This document shows positions 26,057-34,758 of a stretch of DNA of 39,735 nucleotides, in pieces. This DNA comes from a bacterium. GTDB lineage: Bacteria > Bacteroidota > Bacteroidia > Flavobacteriales_D > Sanyastnellaceae. The notes below the pieces were generated by a model, which was not told the origin of the DNA, searched no databases, and worked only from the letters and a program-made list of their open reading frames with translations. Both the position numbers and the translations under genes were made by a program. The stretch is taken from the NCBI GenBank assembly GCA_029979565.1, contig JAPOHG010000017.1:1-39735 (forward strand). The letters are read 5' to 3'. Within the stretch, counting starts at the first letter, position 1. Each line of letters opens with the position of its first letter.

Positions 26057-26074
26057 ATTTTCACGCGTTTCGAA

Positions 26075-27955
26075 TCACTCACTCCAAGCGAGCAATTCAT
26101 CCATCGTTCCCGTGGACACGCTGTGGTAGTTCGGACGGGCTTTGGCATAGATGGCATCTGCCATAGCTTTCTGATCCGTATCGACCATCGCCTTGTAGAG
26201 GGGCGTCAGGAACTTGCGGCGCCCAATCTCAATAAGGAAGGATTCCAATCGTGCATAGGAAGGCTGGTATTGGCTGCGGATGCTTTGTTCCAACCAGGCA
26301 AACAAAACCTCGTTGTTGCCGGTCGAAGAAATGCCCCATGATGCGTCCAATTCGGCCAGCCGCTCCGGGGAAGTGGCATCATCTAAATTGGACAGAAAGC
26401 GGTACCGTTCTTGGTACACCCACTCGTTCCAGGGCAAATCATCGGTAGCTGTGGTTCCAGCTTCCCATCCCGCGAGTGCAGCGTCGACACGCTCGATGCG
26501 CGCAGAGCTAACCTTTGGGCAATTTTCGGGCAATCCAGGACCGAAGATCCACGCGTCGAGCTCTACAGCGGCTAGCAGCTCCTCTGTATTGAGCAGCACG
26601 GATTTGAGGTAGTCGATGAACCGGTCGGTGTCCATGACCGAAAACGCATGCGTAGCGAAGTAGGTTTTCAAGAAGTCGTCGAACGCCTCTCGCCCCACGA
26701 CCTCTTCGATGCGGCGCAGGAAGAAGTATCCTTTGTCATAGGCAATGGCGGTCAATCCATCGTCAGGATCGCGGTTTTGCAAGTGCAACTTCAAGTGGGT
26801 GTCATCGGGGTTCAAGTCCATGATCGCATCGACCTCATCAACCAGGCCTTGGTAGCTAAGCGTGGCGAGCATTTCAGACACGTCGCGGCCGTACACTGAT
26901 TCCATGATGCGCTGCTCGAAGTAGACCGTGAAGCCTTCGTTGAGCCAGAAGTCGTCCCATGTGGCATTGGTGACGAGGTTACCGCTCCAGCTGTGCGCCA
27001 ATTCGTGGGCCACCAAGGACACGAGGCTGCGGTCGCCGGCGATGATGGTCGGCGTGGCGAACGTCAACCGCGGATTCTCCATGCCTCCAAACGGAAATGC
27101 CGGGGGCAATACCAGCAGGTCGTAGCGTTCCCACGCGTACTTGCCGTAGAGGTTTTCCGCGGCGACGAGCAAATCTTCCATTTCCGCAAATTCATACGCA
27201 GCGGCTTCGATGAGTTCCGGTACGGCGTATACGCCGGTGTGTTCGCCAACGCTCCTGAATTCCACATTCCCCACGGCCAAGGCCAGGAGGTACGATGGAA
27301 TCTTTTGGTCCATGCGGAAATCGTAATGCCCATTGGCCGATTGCTGGGTGGGGTTGGTTGCACTCATGAGCGCCATGGTGCCTTGGGGTACGTCCACGTG
27401 CGCCTCGTACGTGAAGCGAATGCCGGGAGAGTCTTGACAGGGCACCCATGTACGCGCCAAAATAGCCTGGCTCTGGGTGAAGAGGAAGGGGTTGTCGCCT
27501 TCCACCCACAGCAACGCTCCGGCTTCTGGAGAGCTCTGGTAATCGATGCTGACCTGTCGGCTTTCGCCGTTCACGGGAAAGGTCAGCGGCTGCCCGATAA
27601 AGCGTTTGGCCGGGCCCAGTTCAAAATCCACAGGCTCGCCATCCACGCGCACCGCCTGGATCGTCAAGTCGGTGCAATCAAAGATGATGCGCTCGGCGTC
27701 TGCCGCCGTCTCGATGTCGTATGTCGCGGTCGCCGTGATGACGCGGGTATCAAAATCGACAGCGGCGTTCCAGTTCAAGTGGGTCACGACCGCTTCTTCA
27801 GGGCGGCTGTAGCTGTGGTGGTCGGTGGCTCGTTTCATGTCAAGAATGGCTTGGGTTTTGGCCGAATCGGCTGGGGCTTCGGTGCCGCAGCTTGCGAGGC
27901 TGGCTGCGAAGGCAAGAAGGCCTCCATAAAAGAGGGATAAACGCATGGTGTTCAT
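26075..27955 (-). CDS. M1 family metallopeptidase, leukotriene-A4-hydrolase-like lipoprotein
   Basis: A zinc aminopeptidase of 626 residues. The N-terminus MNTMRLSLFY runs into a hydrophobic stretch and lipobox SLASC, so the protein is probably lipid-anchored in the envelope. The substrate-binding motif is GGMENPRL. The zinc site is HELAH with His317, His321 and Glu340 in an HExxH-X18-E arrangement; Glu318 is the catalytic base. The C-terminal third is helical, like the LTA4-hydrolase/aminopeptidase B branch. The frame is open far upstream, but that part is BioY read in another frame; ATG 27955 (or 27946) is right for the signal. It is last in the run beginning at the TPR gene, 5 bases after bioY. 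Confidence 0.93.
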   Translation of the reverse strand: MNTMRLSLFYGGLLAFAASLASCGTEAPADSAKTQAILDMKRATDHHSYSRPEEAVVTHLNWNAAVDFDTRVITATATYDIETAADAERIIFDCTDLTIQAVRVDGEPVDFELGPAKRFIGQPLTFPVNGESRQVSIDYQSSPEAGALLWVEGDNPFLFTQSQAILARTWVPCQDSPGIRFTYEAHVDVPQGTMALMSATNPTQQSANGHYDFRMDQKIPSYLLALAVGNVEFRSVGEHTGVYAVPELIEAAAYEFAEMEDLLVAAENLYGKYAWERYDLLVLPPAFPFGGMENPRLTFATPTIIAGDRSLVSLVAHELAHSWSGNLVTNATWDDFWLNEGFTVYFEQRIMESVYGRDVSEMLATLSYQGLVDEVDAIMDLNPDDTHLKLHLQNRDPDDGLTAIAYDKGYFFLRRIEEVVGREAFDDFLKTYFATHAFSVMDTDRFIDYLKSVLLNTEELLAAVELDAWIFGPGLPENCPKVSSARIERVDAALAGWEAGTTATDDLPWNEWVYQERYRFLSNLDDATSPERLAELDASWGISSTGNNEVLFAWLEQSIRSQYQPSYARLESFLIEIGRRKFLTPLYKAMVDTDQKAMADAIYAKARPNYHSVSTGTMDELLAWSE

Positions 27956-27960
27956 GGAAT

Positions 27961-28533
27961 TTACAAGTTTCGGGATTTCGAGGCTGCGGTGACCAGCCGG
28001 TGGATGAGCACGAGCGCCAGTCCGCCAAATGCAGTTTTGATGAAAAGGCCAGGCAGCAAGCGTTCCACGGAGTTCAGCATGGACTCTTCCACGGGGATGA
28101 TGGCCCGGTACCAAAAGAGGCCGAGGCCCAGAATGATGAACTGCCCGGCGAAAAGGAGCAAAGCGCCGATCAGCACGGATTTGGTGTTTTGGAACTGCTC
28201 CATGGCGTATCCGGCGAGCAAGCCTGCAATGGGAAAGGCCAATAAAAAGCCTCCTGAGCTGCCCGTAAACCGTTCCCATCCGTATGTGCCGTATGAAAAG
28301 ACCGGAGCCCCCAGTCCGCCAATGACGAGGTAGGCCACGACGGCTGCCACACCAATGCGCCAGCCCACGAGAACGGGCAAGAAAACCACGAGCAAGGACT
28401 GCAGCGTGATGGGAATGCCGTCTTCTGTGGTGAATGGGGTGATGGGCGAAAGGGTCACCAGCAGGCCAATGGCCAGCAAGAACACCAGCCATTTTACCCA
28501 AGAAGCTTGGTCGTGGATGAGCGATGCGAGCAT
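27961..28533 (-). CDS. bioY: BioY-family biotin transporter substrate-binding (S) component
   Basis: BioY is the membrane S-component that binds and imports biotin, alone or with an ECF energy-coupling module. The 190-residue protein has about six transmembrane helices and family segments PITLQSLLVVFLPVLVG near residues 41-57, YLVIGGLGAPVFS near 68-80 and GGFLLAFPIAGLLAGY near 94-109. No EcfA or EcfT gene is nearby. It sits between two M1 peptidase genes (9 and 5 bases away) and is evidently co-transcribed with them. A biotin need is consistent with the biotin carboxylase in this window. Confidence 0.92.
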   Translation of the reverse strand: MLASLIHDQASWVKWLVFLLAIGLLVTLSPITPFTTEDGIPITLQSLLVVFLPVLVGWRIGVAAVVAYLVIGGLGAPVFSYGTYGWERFTGSSGGFLLAFPIAGLLAGYAMEQFQNTKSVLIGALLLFAGQFIILGLGLFWYRAIIPVEESMLNSVERLLPGLFIKTAFGGLALVLIHRLVTAASKSRNL

Positions 28534-28542
28534 GCGCGGGGA

Positions 28543-30360
28543 TTAGCGATTGCGCTCGAACAGGCGCTTGATTTCAGGGTCAAATTCCACGCGATTGTTC
28601 GAACGGTCCACGTCGGCGGTCTGACGTGCCGCATCGAGTTCGACGGAGGCGATGCCGCTTCCAGTGGGCACGTCGAATGCATACGTCGGGTGTGTCCAGG
28701 GCCAATCCGGCAACAACGCTTCGCCGTCTGCCATCGGCCGGTGGCCACGCATCATCACCAACGGTGCAACGTAGGTCACCGCTGAGCCATCGGTGTAGGT
28801 TACGGTGATGTTTTGCGGCATGGGCATGGCGCCAATGCGCGAGCATTCGATCGTCGTCGTTTCTGCGCCCTCAGCCACGCGGTCGATGGCGTAATCGATT
28901 TGGTGGGTGGTGTGGATGAAGTACTGGAAGTACCAGTCCAAATCAAATCCGCACACCTTTTCCATGCTCCGCTTGAAATCGTTCGGCCCGGGATGCTTGA
29001 ATTTCCAATCGCGGAAGTACGCCTTCAGCCCTTCATCGCGGAGTTCGGGTCCCATTACGGCGGCCAATTGAGCCAACAGCGTTTCCCCTTTGGAATAGGC
29101 ACCCACACCGTAGGCGCGGTTGGTCTGGTAGTGGTCGGCGTGGGTTATGAGCGGCTCTTCGTTGCCACTAAGCGCTTGACTGATATAGCTCGCAAAGGCG
29201 CCTTGGTGCGGCGGTTCATCGCCTCCCGGACCCACAAAAAGGTGGCGCATGCACAGCTCGGTGGCGTAGCTCGTCATGCCTTCGTCCATGTATTCGTACA
29301 AGCTCTCGTTGGTGGCGAGCAGGGCTTGGAACCACGAGTGGGCCATTTCGTGCACCGTCACCCCGACGAGGCTGCGCAGGCTGCGCTGCCCCGTGATGAG
29401 CGTGGCCATGGGGTACTCCATGCCGCCGTCGCCGCCTTGAATGACGGAGTACTGCGGGTAGGGGTAGGGACCAATGAGGTCACTGAGGAAGGCCATGGCC
29501 TTGGCCGTGTATTCCGGCAGGGCGGCCCAGTTCTCGTCGTATTCGGCGTTGGGCTGGTGGTAGAAGTGCAGCGTGACATCGCCTGCCTTGGTGCTGATGT
29601 GGTCGTACTCTGCGTCTGCCGCCCACGCGAAGTCGATGACGTCTTCGGCGGTAAAGCGCCAGGTTCCGCTTGTGCGCGCATCTTCGATGCTACCGGAGAG
29701 TTCCCCGGTGCCGCCCACTTCATAGCCAGCGGGAAGATGGATGGTCACATCGTAGTCACCCCAGATGCCGTGGTATTCCCGGCCGATATACGGCTCGGTA
29801 TGCCAACCGTCGTGGTCGTATTCGCAGAGCTTCGGGTACCACTGGGTCATCGAGTATTCGACGCCTTCCTTGTTCATCCAGCCGCTCCGGCGAATTTGCC
29901 GCGGCACTTGCGCTGTCCATTCCATTTCAAACGTGGCCTTTTTGCCAGCATTGATGGCGCTGTTGAGGGTGACATCCAGCAAGGTGCCGTCGTGCTCAAA
30001 GGCCACCGGTTTCCCGTTGACACGGAGCGAAGCCACTTCAATCCATCCCCATTCATCTTCTGGCAATTCAAAAATGCGGGAACCCACCCGGCGGTCTGGA
30101 TCGCTGATGGTGCGGGACCGTACGTCCATCATGCTGCCGGGCTGAAACGCGTTGAAAAACAAGTGGAAGTACGCCTTGTCCAGGGCTTCCGGGCTGTTGT
30201 TGCGCAGCACCACTTTCATGGAGCCGCTGTATTGATGGGCAGCGGTGTCCACGGTGATGTCCATCGTGTAATCCACTGCTTGCTGCCAACCGGGGTATTG
30301 GGCAACGCCAGTCGCGATGGTCAAAATCAACAACGAAAAAGTGAGAAGAATTCGGTTCAT
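28543..30360 (-). CDS. Secreted M1 family metallopeptidase
   Basis: A 605-residue zinc aminopeptidase family member with a cleavable signal peptide (residues 1-20, ending GVA-QY), hence periplasmic or exported. The N-terminal beta domain precedes GGMEYPMATL, the exopeptidase GxMEN-like motif with Tyr in place of Asn. The zinc ligands are His337 and His341 in HEMAH and Glu360, with Glu338 as catalytic base. This GGMEYP variant with a short C-terminal domain is common in Bacteroidota and differs from the LTA4H-like enzyme two genes downstream. There is no T9SS C-terminal domain. A TATTTTCG element lies 19 bases upstream, so it may also have its own promoter within the run. Confidence 0.92.
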   Translation of the reverse strand: MNRILLTFSLLILTIATGVAQYPGWQQAVDYTMDITVDTAAHQYSGSMKVVLRNNSPEALDKAYFHLFFNAFQPGSMMDVRSRTISDPDRRVGSRIFELPEDEWGWIEVASLRVNGKPVAFEHDGTLLDVTLNSAINAGKKATFEMEWTAQVPRQIRRSGWMNKEGVEYSMTQWYPKLCEYDHDGWHTEPYIGREYHGIWGDYDVTIHLPAGYEVGGTGELSGSIEDARTSGTWRFTAEDVIDFAWAADAEYDHISTKAGDVTLHFYHQPNAEYDENWAALPEYTAKAMAFLSDLIGPYPYPQYSVIQGGDGGMEYPMATLITGQRSLRSLVGVTVHEMAHSWFQALLATNESLYEYMDEGMTSYATELCMRHLFVGPGGDEPPHQGAFASYISQALSGNEEPLITHADHYQTNRAYGVGAYSKGETLLAQLAAVMGPELRDEGLKAYFRDWKFKHPGPNDFKRSMEKVCGFDLDWYFQYFIHTTHQIDYAIDRVAEGAETTTIECSRIGAMPMPQNITVTYTDGSAVTYVAPLVMMRGHRPMADGEALLPDWPWTHPTYAFDVPTGSGIASVELDAARQTADVDRSNNRVEFDPEIKRLFERNR

Positions 30361-30379
30361 GGTTTCAAGGCTCTTTCCG

Positions 30380-30387
30380 CGAAAATA
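30380..30387 (-). promoter_or_regulatory. Possible internal -7 element before the secreted M1 peptidase gene (TATTTTCG)
   Basis: Seven of eight positions match TAnnTTTG, 19 bases before the ATG, in the 42-base gap that is the widest in this gene run. Confidence 0.4.
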
Positions 30388-30402
30388 CGGAACCCGAACC
30401 GT

Positions 30403-31956
30403 TCACCGTGTTCCGCACTCGATGGCCGGGTCGATGCGGTAAATCAGCATGCGCTCGACGCGGTTGTGGGGGTTGAGGGCAGCGAGCAAGCGGTCCCATC
30501 GGCTGGGTGGAACTTGTTGTACGTATTCCATCGAAGGGTAGATGGATTTGTACCGCTGCACGGCCTCCCCGAGTAGGCGGTCACCGGAGAAAACAATGTA
30601 ATTCGGAAAGGTGTAGCGCGGGCTGTTGCACATGACTTGCCGGTGGTTGGCCACATCAGTGCTGAGGTCGCTTGTCCAGTACTTCTTCCACGAACCGCTG
30701 TAAAACTGCGGAGGCATGGCACCGCCTTCGGCATGCACGATGAGGAAATTTTCAAGGTCGCCGCGATCGTAAAGCGCGGTCATCGCGTCGACCCGCGACT
30801 TTTTGGGCTGAACGAAGCACAACGCGATGCCGGCTCCGACGCTCATCACCAAGCCAACCGCAACCAAACTGCGATGAAGCCGGGCCCGGCGTTGCCAGAA
30901 TCGCGAGCCTTCGATAAAGGCATGCCAACCGATGCTCCCTGCAGTAACAATAAACGGCACGGCAGGAAGGATGAAGCGCTCTTGCTTGTTGGGAAAGGCG
31001 CTGTGGAAGAGGAAGAAAGCCAAAGGAGGAAGCACCAGCAGCGCGAGGCGTTTGGCTTCTCGCGCTGTGCCAAAGACCCAGGCCAGCGAAAAGGGTGGGA
31101 TCAGCAGTCCCAAGACCACCCAGACGTACTGGTGCCAGAACCCTTGGGGATAAGCGCCGGCATGGGTCGAATTGTATTCGATGTAGGCCCGCAGCTGCGC
31201 GAACGGCTCGCCCCAGATGAAGACGTCTTGGAGTTGCCCCAGCGCGAAGGCCAGCAGTGCTGCACAGCCCATGATGGCGCTGTTGAGGACGGCTTGTTGC
31301 CATTTGCGTTCGTTCACCAGCAACGCGATGACCCAGCCCAATCCAAAAACGCCGCATTGGTAGCGCAAAGAAGTGGCGATACCGATTCCGATTCCAGCGA
31401 GTGCCCAGGTCTTCCACGTCCTCCGTTCTGAGCGCAGAACCACCCAAGCAGACCACATCAATGGGGGAATGCAAACCATTTCCACCAGCTGCCGAACCCC
31501 GAGCAAGGGAAACAACCCAAACGCAGCCAAGGCCCACCCGGTCCAGCGGGCTGGACGTTCACCTCCGAGTTTTTCAGCGATGCGGAACCCCAGCACAACG
31601 ATGAGCAGACTGAACACACCGTGAAGCAGCCGAAGGAGGAGCATTTGACGTCCCGGATCTACGAAGCCCAAGGCGTTGCAGACCCTGAAGTACCCACTCA
31701 CGATGCCGGCGTAGGCGAGGTTCGCTTGGTGAGGAGTGGGGTTCTCGATGCCGTTGGCACGTTGCGACCAAGGCATCCAGTTGTTGTAGTCTTCGCCCAC
31801 GGCCCACGAAGCGCCCGTCTCCACGACGAGGAAATGGTCGTCGTGCATGAGGTAGCCCGGTGAGTTGAAGGCAGCAAGGATGCGCAGGGCCAGGCCGACC
31901 AGCAGGATGAAACGCAGCGGGTGCTTTCCGAGGATGTCCGCACGGGATGTCCCCAT
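30403..31956 (-). CDS. Polytopic GT22-like mannosyltransferase family protein
   Basis: A 517-residue integral membrane glycosyltransferase with about ten transmembrane helices. The first periplasmic loop has an acidic HDDHF motif (about residues 38-42), typical of GT-C enzymes, and the segment FPNKQERFILPAVPF corresponds to the H-K-E-x-R-F block of the ALG9/PIG-B (GT22) family. Such enzymes take sugars from polyprenyl-phosphate donors, so it could use a donor made by a GT2 enzyme like the one at 17826. The C-terminal 130 residues are soluble. It starts 3 bases after the ribH stop. Acceptor and sugar are unknown. Confidence 0.8.
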   Translation of the reverse strand: MGTSRADILGKHPLRFILLVGLALRILAAFNSPGYLMHDDHFLVVETGASWAVGEDYNNWMPWSQRANGIENPTPHQANLAYAGIVSGYFRVCNALGFVDPGRQMLLLRLLHGVFSLLIVVLGFRIAEKLGGERPARWTGWALAAFGLFPLLGVRQLVEMVCIPPLMWSAWVVLRSERRTWKTWALAGIGIGIATSLRYQCGVFGLGWVIALLVNERKWQQAVLNSAIMGCAALLAFALGQLQDVFIWGEPFAQLRAYIEYNSTHAGAYPQGFWHQYVWVVLGLLIPPFSLAWVFGTAREAKRLALLVLPPLAFFLFHSAFPNKQERFILPAVPFIVTAGSIGWHAFIEGSRFWQRRARLHRSLVAVGLVMSVGAGIALCFVQPKKSRVDAMTALYDRGDLENFLIVHAEGGAMPPQFYSGSWKKYWTSDLSTDVANHRQVMCNSPRYTFPNYIVFSGDRLLGEAVQRYKSIYPSMEYVQQVPPSRWDRLLAALNPHNRVERMLIYRIDPAIECGTR

Positions 31957-31959
31957 GGG

Positions 31960-32460
31960 TTAGCCGCCGTAAAGGGTGGATTTGAGATCGAGCATCTGCA
32001 AGCAGGCAACGGCTGCTTCGACGCCTTTATTGCCATGCTCACCACCCGATCGCGCCCGGGACTGTTCGATGGTGTCGTCCGTGAGGACGCAGAAAATCGC
32101 AGGATTGCCGGTGTCGAGGCCCACACGCAGGATGCCTTCGCTTGCGGCATTGCAGACGTAGTCAAAATGCGCGGTTTCACCGCGAATGACAGCGCCGATG
32201 GCGATCACCGCGTCGCACGGTTGCTCGGCTTCCATCAGCCACTGAGCACCCAGCGGCAACTCGAAGGCTCCCGGTACTTCGTGAACCGGGAGGTTATCGG
32301 CTGTGACGCCAGCCGCGCGCAACACCTCGAGGGCGCCGTCGCGCAGAGCGTGGGTAATCTCGGCGTTCCATGTGGAAACAACAATGCCCACTCGATAGCG
32401 GGCACCGTTGGGCAGCTGGGCTGCGTCGTACAAACTTAAATTCTTACCGGCGGTAGCCAT
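31960..32460 (-). CDS. ribH: 6,7-dimethyl-8-ribityllumazine synthase
   Basis: RibH condenses 5-amino-6-ribitylaminouracil with 3,4-dihydroxy-2-butanone 4-phosphate, the penultimate step of riboflavin synthesis, usually as a 60-mer or pentamer. The 166-residue protein has the substrate loops STWNAEIT near residues 29-36, VPGAFELP near 62-69, GAVIRGETAHFDYV near 88-101 with the catalytic histidine, and GNKGVEAA near 142-149. It starts 5 bases after the TPR gene stop; the same TPR-ribH order occurs in other Bacteroidota. No other rib gene lies in the window. Confidence 0.97.
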   Translation of the reverse strand: MATAGKNLSLYDAAQLPNGARYRVGIVVSTWNAEITHALRDGALEVLRAAGVTADNLPVHEVPGAFELPLGAQWLMEAEQPCDAVIAIGAVIRGETAHFDYVCNAASEGILRVGLDTGNPAIFCVLTDDTIEQSRARSGGEHGNKGVEAAVACLQMLDLKSTLYGG

Positions 32461-32465
32461 GGGCG

Positions 32466-33158
32466 TTACCCTTCCGCCAATGAGGCTGCAAGTGCTTCAG
32501 AGGCGTTTTTCTGTTGGCTCGTGGGGTAGTCTTCCACGATGCGGTCGAGGTGCTTCTTGGCTTCAGCGTTGTTTCCCAACTCGATTTCGACGAGGGCGCC
32601 TTTGTAGAGGAACATAGGGGCCAAGACATCTTCTGCCAAGCTCGAAGAAGCCAACGAAATGGCTTCGTCAAATGCTTCCTGAGCGGATTCGTAATCCGCC
32701 AATTCCACGTAGCAATCCCCGATGTTGCCTGCAGCGAGGATCTGCACTACATCGTCTCCGACGCTTACTGCTTCGAAAGCTTCGATTGCTGCTTCAAAGT
32801 CACCGGCGTCGCGGTAGTAAATGCCCATGCGGTACGCTGCGCGCTGGCCGACTGCCGTACCCTCGTGGTCGGCCATGACTTCCTCTAGCCCTGCAGCATA
32901 TCCATCCCCGAGCGCGGCGAGGTTCATGGAGTCCATCTCGAAGTAATTCTCCGCGCGCCATGCGTCAACTTCAGCAGCAGCCTCAGCGGGTCCAAGTACA
33001 AACGATTGGTAACCGATAACGGCCAGTATCAACACCGCCAATCCGCCAATGCCGTAGGTCAAGGCGCTGCGGTTCTCGTCTACGAAACGCTCGGTTTTCG
33101 TGTATACTTCTCCTACGTCGAGCAGGGTATCGTCTTCGGGCTTGGTCTTCTTCGCCAT
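32466..33158 (-). CDS. Membrane-anchored TPR-repeat protein
   Basis: A 230-residue protein with a cytoplasmic N-terminus (KKTKPEDDTLLDVGEVY), one transmembrane helix (about residues 33-53) and a periplasmic part made of tetratricopeptide-like helices, for example MGIYYRDAGDFEAAIEAFE and GDCYVELADYESAQEAFDEA. The layout resembles YfgM, an ancillary factor of the Sec translocon and BamB-linked folding, but sequence alone does not establish that role. The start at 33158 (MAKKTK) is preferred over an upstream in-frame ATG that would lie closer to the promoter. It leads the run to ribH, GT22, M1, bioY and M1. A TATTTTTG element 40 bases upstream is the likely promoter. Confidence 0.85.
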   Translation of the reverse strand: MAKKTKPEDDTLLDVGEVYTKTERFVDENRSALTYGIGGLAVLILAVIGYQSFVLGPAEAAAEVDAWRAENYFEMDSMNLAALGDGYAAGLEEVMADHEGTAVGQRAAYRMGIYYRDAGDFEAAIEAFEAVSVGDDVVQILAAGNIGDCYVELADYESAQEAFDEAISLASSSLAEDVLAPMFLYKGALVEIELGNNAEAKKHLDRIVEDYPTSQQKNASEALAASLAEG

Positions 33159-33198
33159 GGGTTTGTCGTTCTCTAGAAATTTTACGTCCAAGGACGGG

Positions 33199-33206
33199 CA
33201 AAAATA
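33199..33206 (-). promoter_or_regulatory. -7 promoter element of the TPR-ribH run (TATTTTTG)
   Basis: A perfect TAnnTTTG match on the minus strand, 40 bases before the TPR gene ATG, in the 62-base gap to the divergent recF gene. Its upstream half would overlap the first codons of recF. Confidence 0.6.
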
Positions 33207-33220
33207 GTGAAATTCGCATC

Positions 33221-34375
33221 ATGGTTCTCGAACATCTTCACTTGCTGCATTTCAAAAACCACGAAGGCTCGGATTTGACCTTCGGCGCAGCGGTGAATTG
33301 TTTGCTTGGGGACAACGGCAGCGGGAAGACCAATGTGTTGGATGCGGTGCATTACCTGTGCCATACGAAGAGCTATTTCAATCCCATTGACGGGCAAAAC
33401 ATCGCACACGGCCAGCAACACATGCTCATCCAGGGCACGTTCGCTCGGCACGACCAGCAAGAACAGGTTAGTTGTGCCGTGGAACGCGGGGTGAAAAAAG
33501 TGTTTCGTCGCAATGAAAAGGCCTACGAACGCTTGGCCGATCACGTGGGGCGCTTTCCCGCGGTGATGATTGCACCCGCCGACGCCGCATTGATACACGA
33601 AGGCAGCGAGACGCGCAGGCGCTGGATTGATTCGGTGATCTCGCAGTTCGACCGGGAATACCTCAGCCAACTCATGGCCTACAACAAGGCCTTGAATCAG
33701 CGCAACACATTGTTGCGGTATTTTGCTGAAAACCGCCGTTGGGACGACGAGGCGCTCGAACCGTGGAATGCCCAACTTGTTCCGCTCGCCGTGTCGATTC
33801 GGGCCAAGCGGGCAGCATTTGTCGAGCGCTTCGTTCCGGGTTTCCTCGAGACCTACCGCGAAATCACCAACGGTGCGGAAACGGTTAGCGTGCGGTATTT
33901 GACCGAAGTGGCTACCACCGAAGAAGGTGTGAACCAGCAATGGAACGAAGCCCGAAACGACGACCGCCGCCTCCGCCGCACCACCCGGGGCATTCACAAA
34001 GACGATTTGGCGTTTGACATCGGTGAACACCCCATCAAAAGGTTCGGATCCCAAGGCCAGCAGAAGTCCTTCCTCATCGCCTTGCGCCTGTCGCAGCTGG
34101 CCTATATCGAGCAGGCGACCGGGGTGAAGCCCATCTTGTTACTGGACGACATTTTCGACAAAATCGATGATAAGCGCGTACAGGCCCTGATGCATTGGGT
34201 TACCGCCGGGGAGTTTGGCCAGGTATTCATCACCGATACGGACCTCGGCCGCATTCCTGCCATGTTCCGGGAGACCGGAGCTGACGTCCGCGTTTTCGAG
34301 GTGAAGGCAGGCACGGTGCGACTGGCCGATGACGTCGGTGCAAATCCATTACCTTCGGAGCATGGAGCGCAATGA
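33221..34375 (+). CDS. recF: DNA replication and repair protein RecF
   Basis: RecF is an SMC-like ATPase that loads RecA at gaps with RecO and RecR. The 384-residue protein has Walker A GDNGSGKT at residues 30-37, the ABC-type signature FGSQGQQKSF (about 272-281) and Walker B ILLLDDIFDKID (about 307-318). The ATG at 33221 is close to the consensus N-terminus with LHFKNHEGSDL. The stop lies inside the start region of the DUF721 gene, a pairing also seen in other Bacteroidota. No plus-strand promoter is evident in the short gap upstream. Confidence 0.96.
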   Translation: MVLEHLHLLHFKNHEGSDLTFGAAVNCLLGDNGSGKTNVLDAVHYLCHTKSYFNPIDGQNIAHGQQHMLIQGTFARHDQQEQVSCAVERGVKKVFRRNEKAYERLADHVGRFPAVMIAPADAALIHEGSETRRRWIDSVISQFDREYLSQLMAYNKALNQRNTLLRYFAENRRWDDEALEPWNAQLVPLAVSIRAKRAAFVERFVPGFLETYREITNGAETVSVRYLTEVATTEEGVNQQWNEARNDDRRLRRTTRGIHKDDLAFDIGEHPIKRFGSQGQQKSFLIALRLSQLAYIEQATGVKPILLLDDIFDKIDDKRVQALMHWVTAGEFGQVFITDTDLGRIPAMFRETGADVRVFEVKAGTVRLADDVGANPLPSEHGAQ

Positions 34376-34655
34376 TGCCAAACCGCTTAAGGCGGCCATT
34401 CAGCAGTTCATCCGGGCCCACCGCATGCAGGGCAAGCTGGACGAGGTTGACGTGATCAAAGCATGGGGTACGTGCTTCGGCGTTTTTGTCGAAAAGCAGA
34501 CGCGCTCGCTCCGATTGCAGGTCGATGGCAAGCTTTGGGTCAAATTGGACAGTGGCCCGCTCAAAGAGGAACTCATGATGGCTAAGGGTAAGATGGTCGA
34601 CCTGTTGAATGAAGAGTTGGGCCGGCCGCTCATCAAAGAAATTGTCATCCAGTAA
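34362..34655 (+). CDS. DUF721 (DciA-like) protein
   Basis: A 97-residue small protein. DUF721 proteins include DciA, the loader of the replicative helicase DnaB in bacteria lacking DnaC; Bacteroidota members are short versions of the KH-like domain. Visible features are the AAIQQFIRAHRMQGKLDEV helix, the tryptophan in VIKAWGTCFG and the strand LWVKLDSGPLKEEL. I chose ATG 34362 (MERNDAK), overlapping recF by 14 bases, because homologues begin about there; ATG 34329 would add 11 residues. Coupling to recF points to chromosome replication or repair. Confidence 0.82.
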   Translation: MERNDAKPLKAAIQQFIRAHRMQGKLDEVDVIKAWGTCFGVFVEKQTRSLRLQVDGKLWVKLDSGPLKEELMMAKGKMVDLLNEELGRPLIKEIVIQ

Positions 34656-34758
34656 ACGCCGCTGAGCGCAGCAGTCGGACCCGCCGATGGGCGAGCGGTG
34701 ACAAAAACCCCAAGGTTTTGCAACGAAATCGGTATTTTGGCTGTTACACCTGCACAAC

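Noticed and set aside
27956-28501. Longer start for the LTA4H-like M1 peptidase
   Set aside because: The upstream part is bioY read in another frame; the lipoprotein signal begins at 27955.
28813-30576. 587-residue open frame on the plus strand
   Set aside because: Antisense to the M1 peptidase, which has a signal peptide and zinc site; no features of its own.
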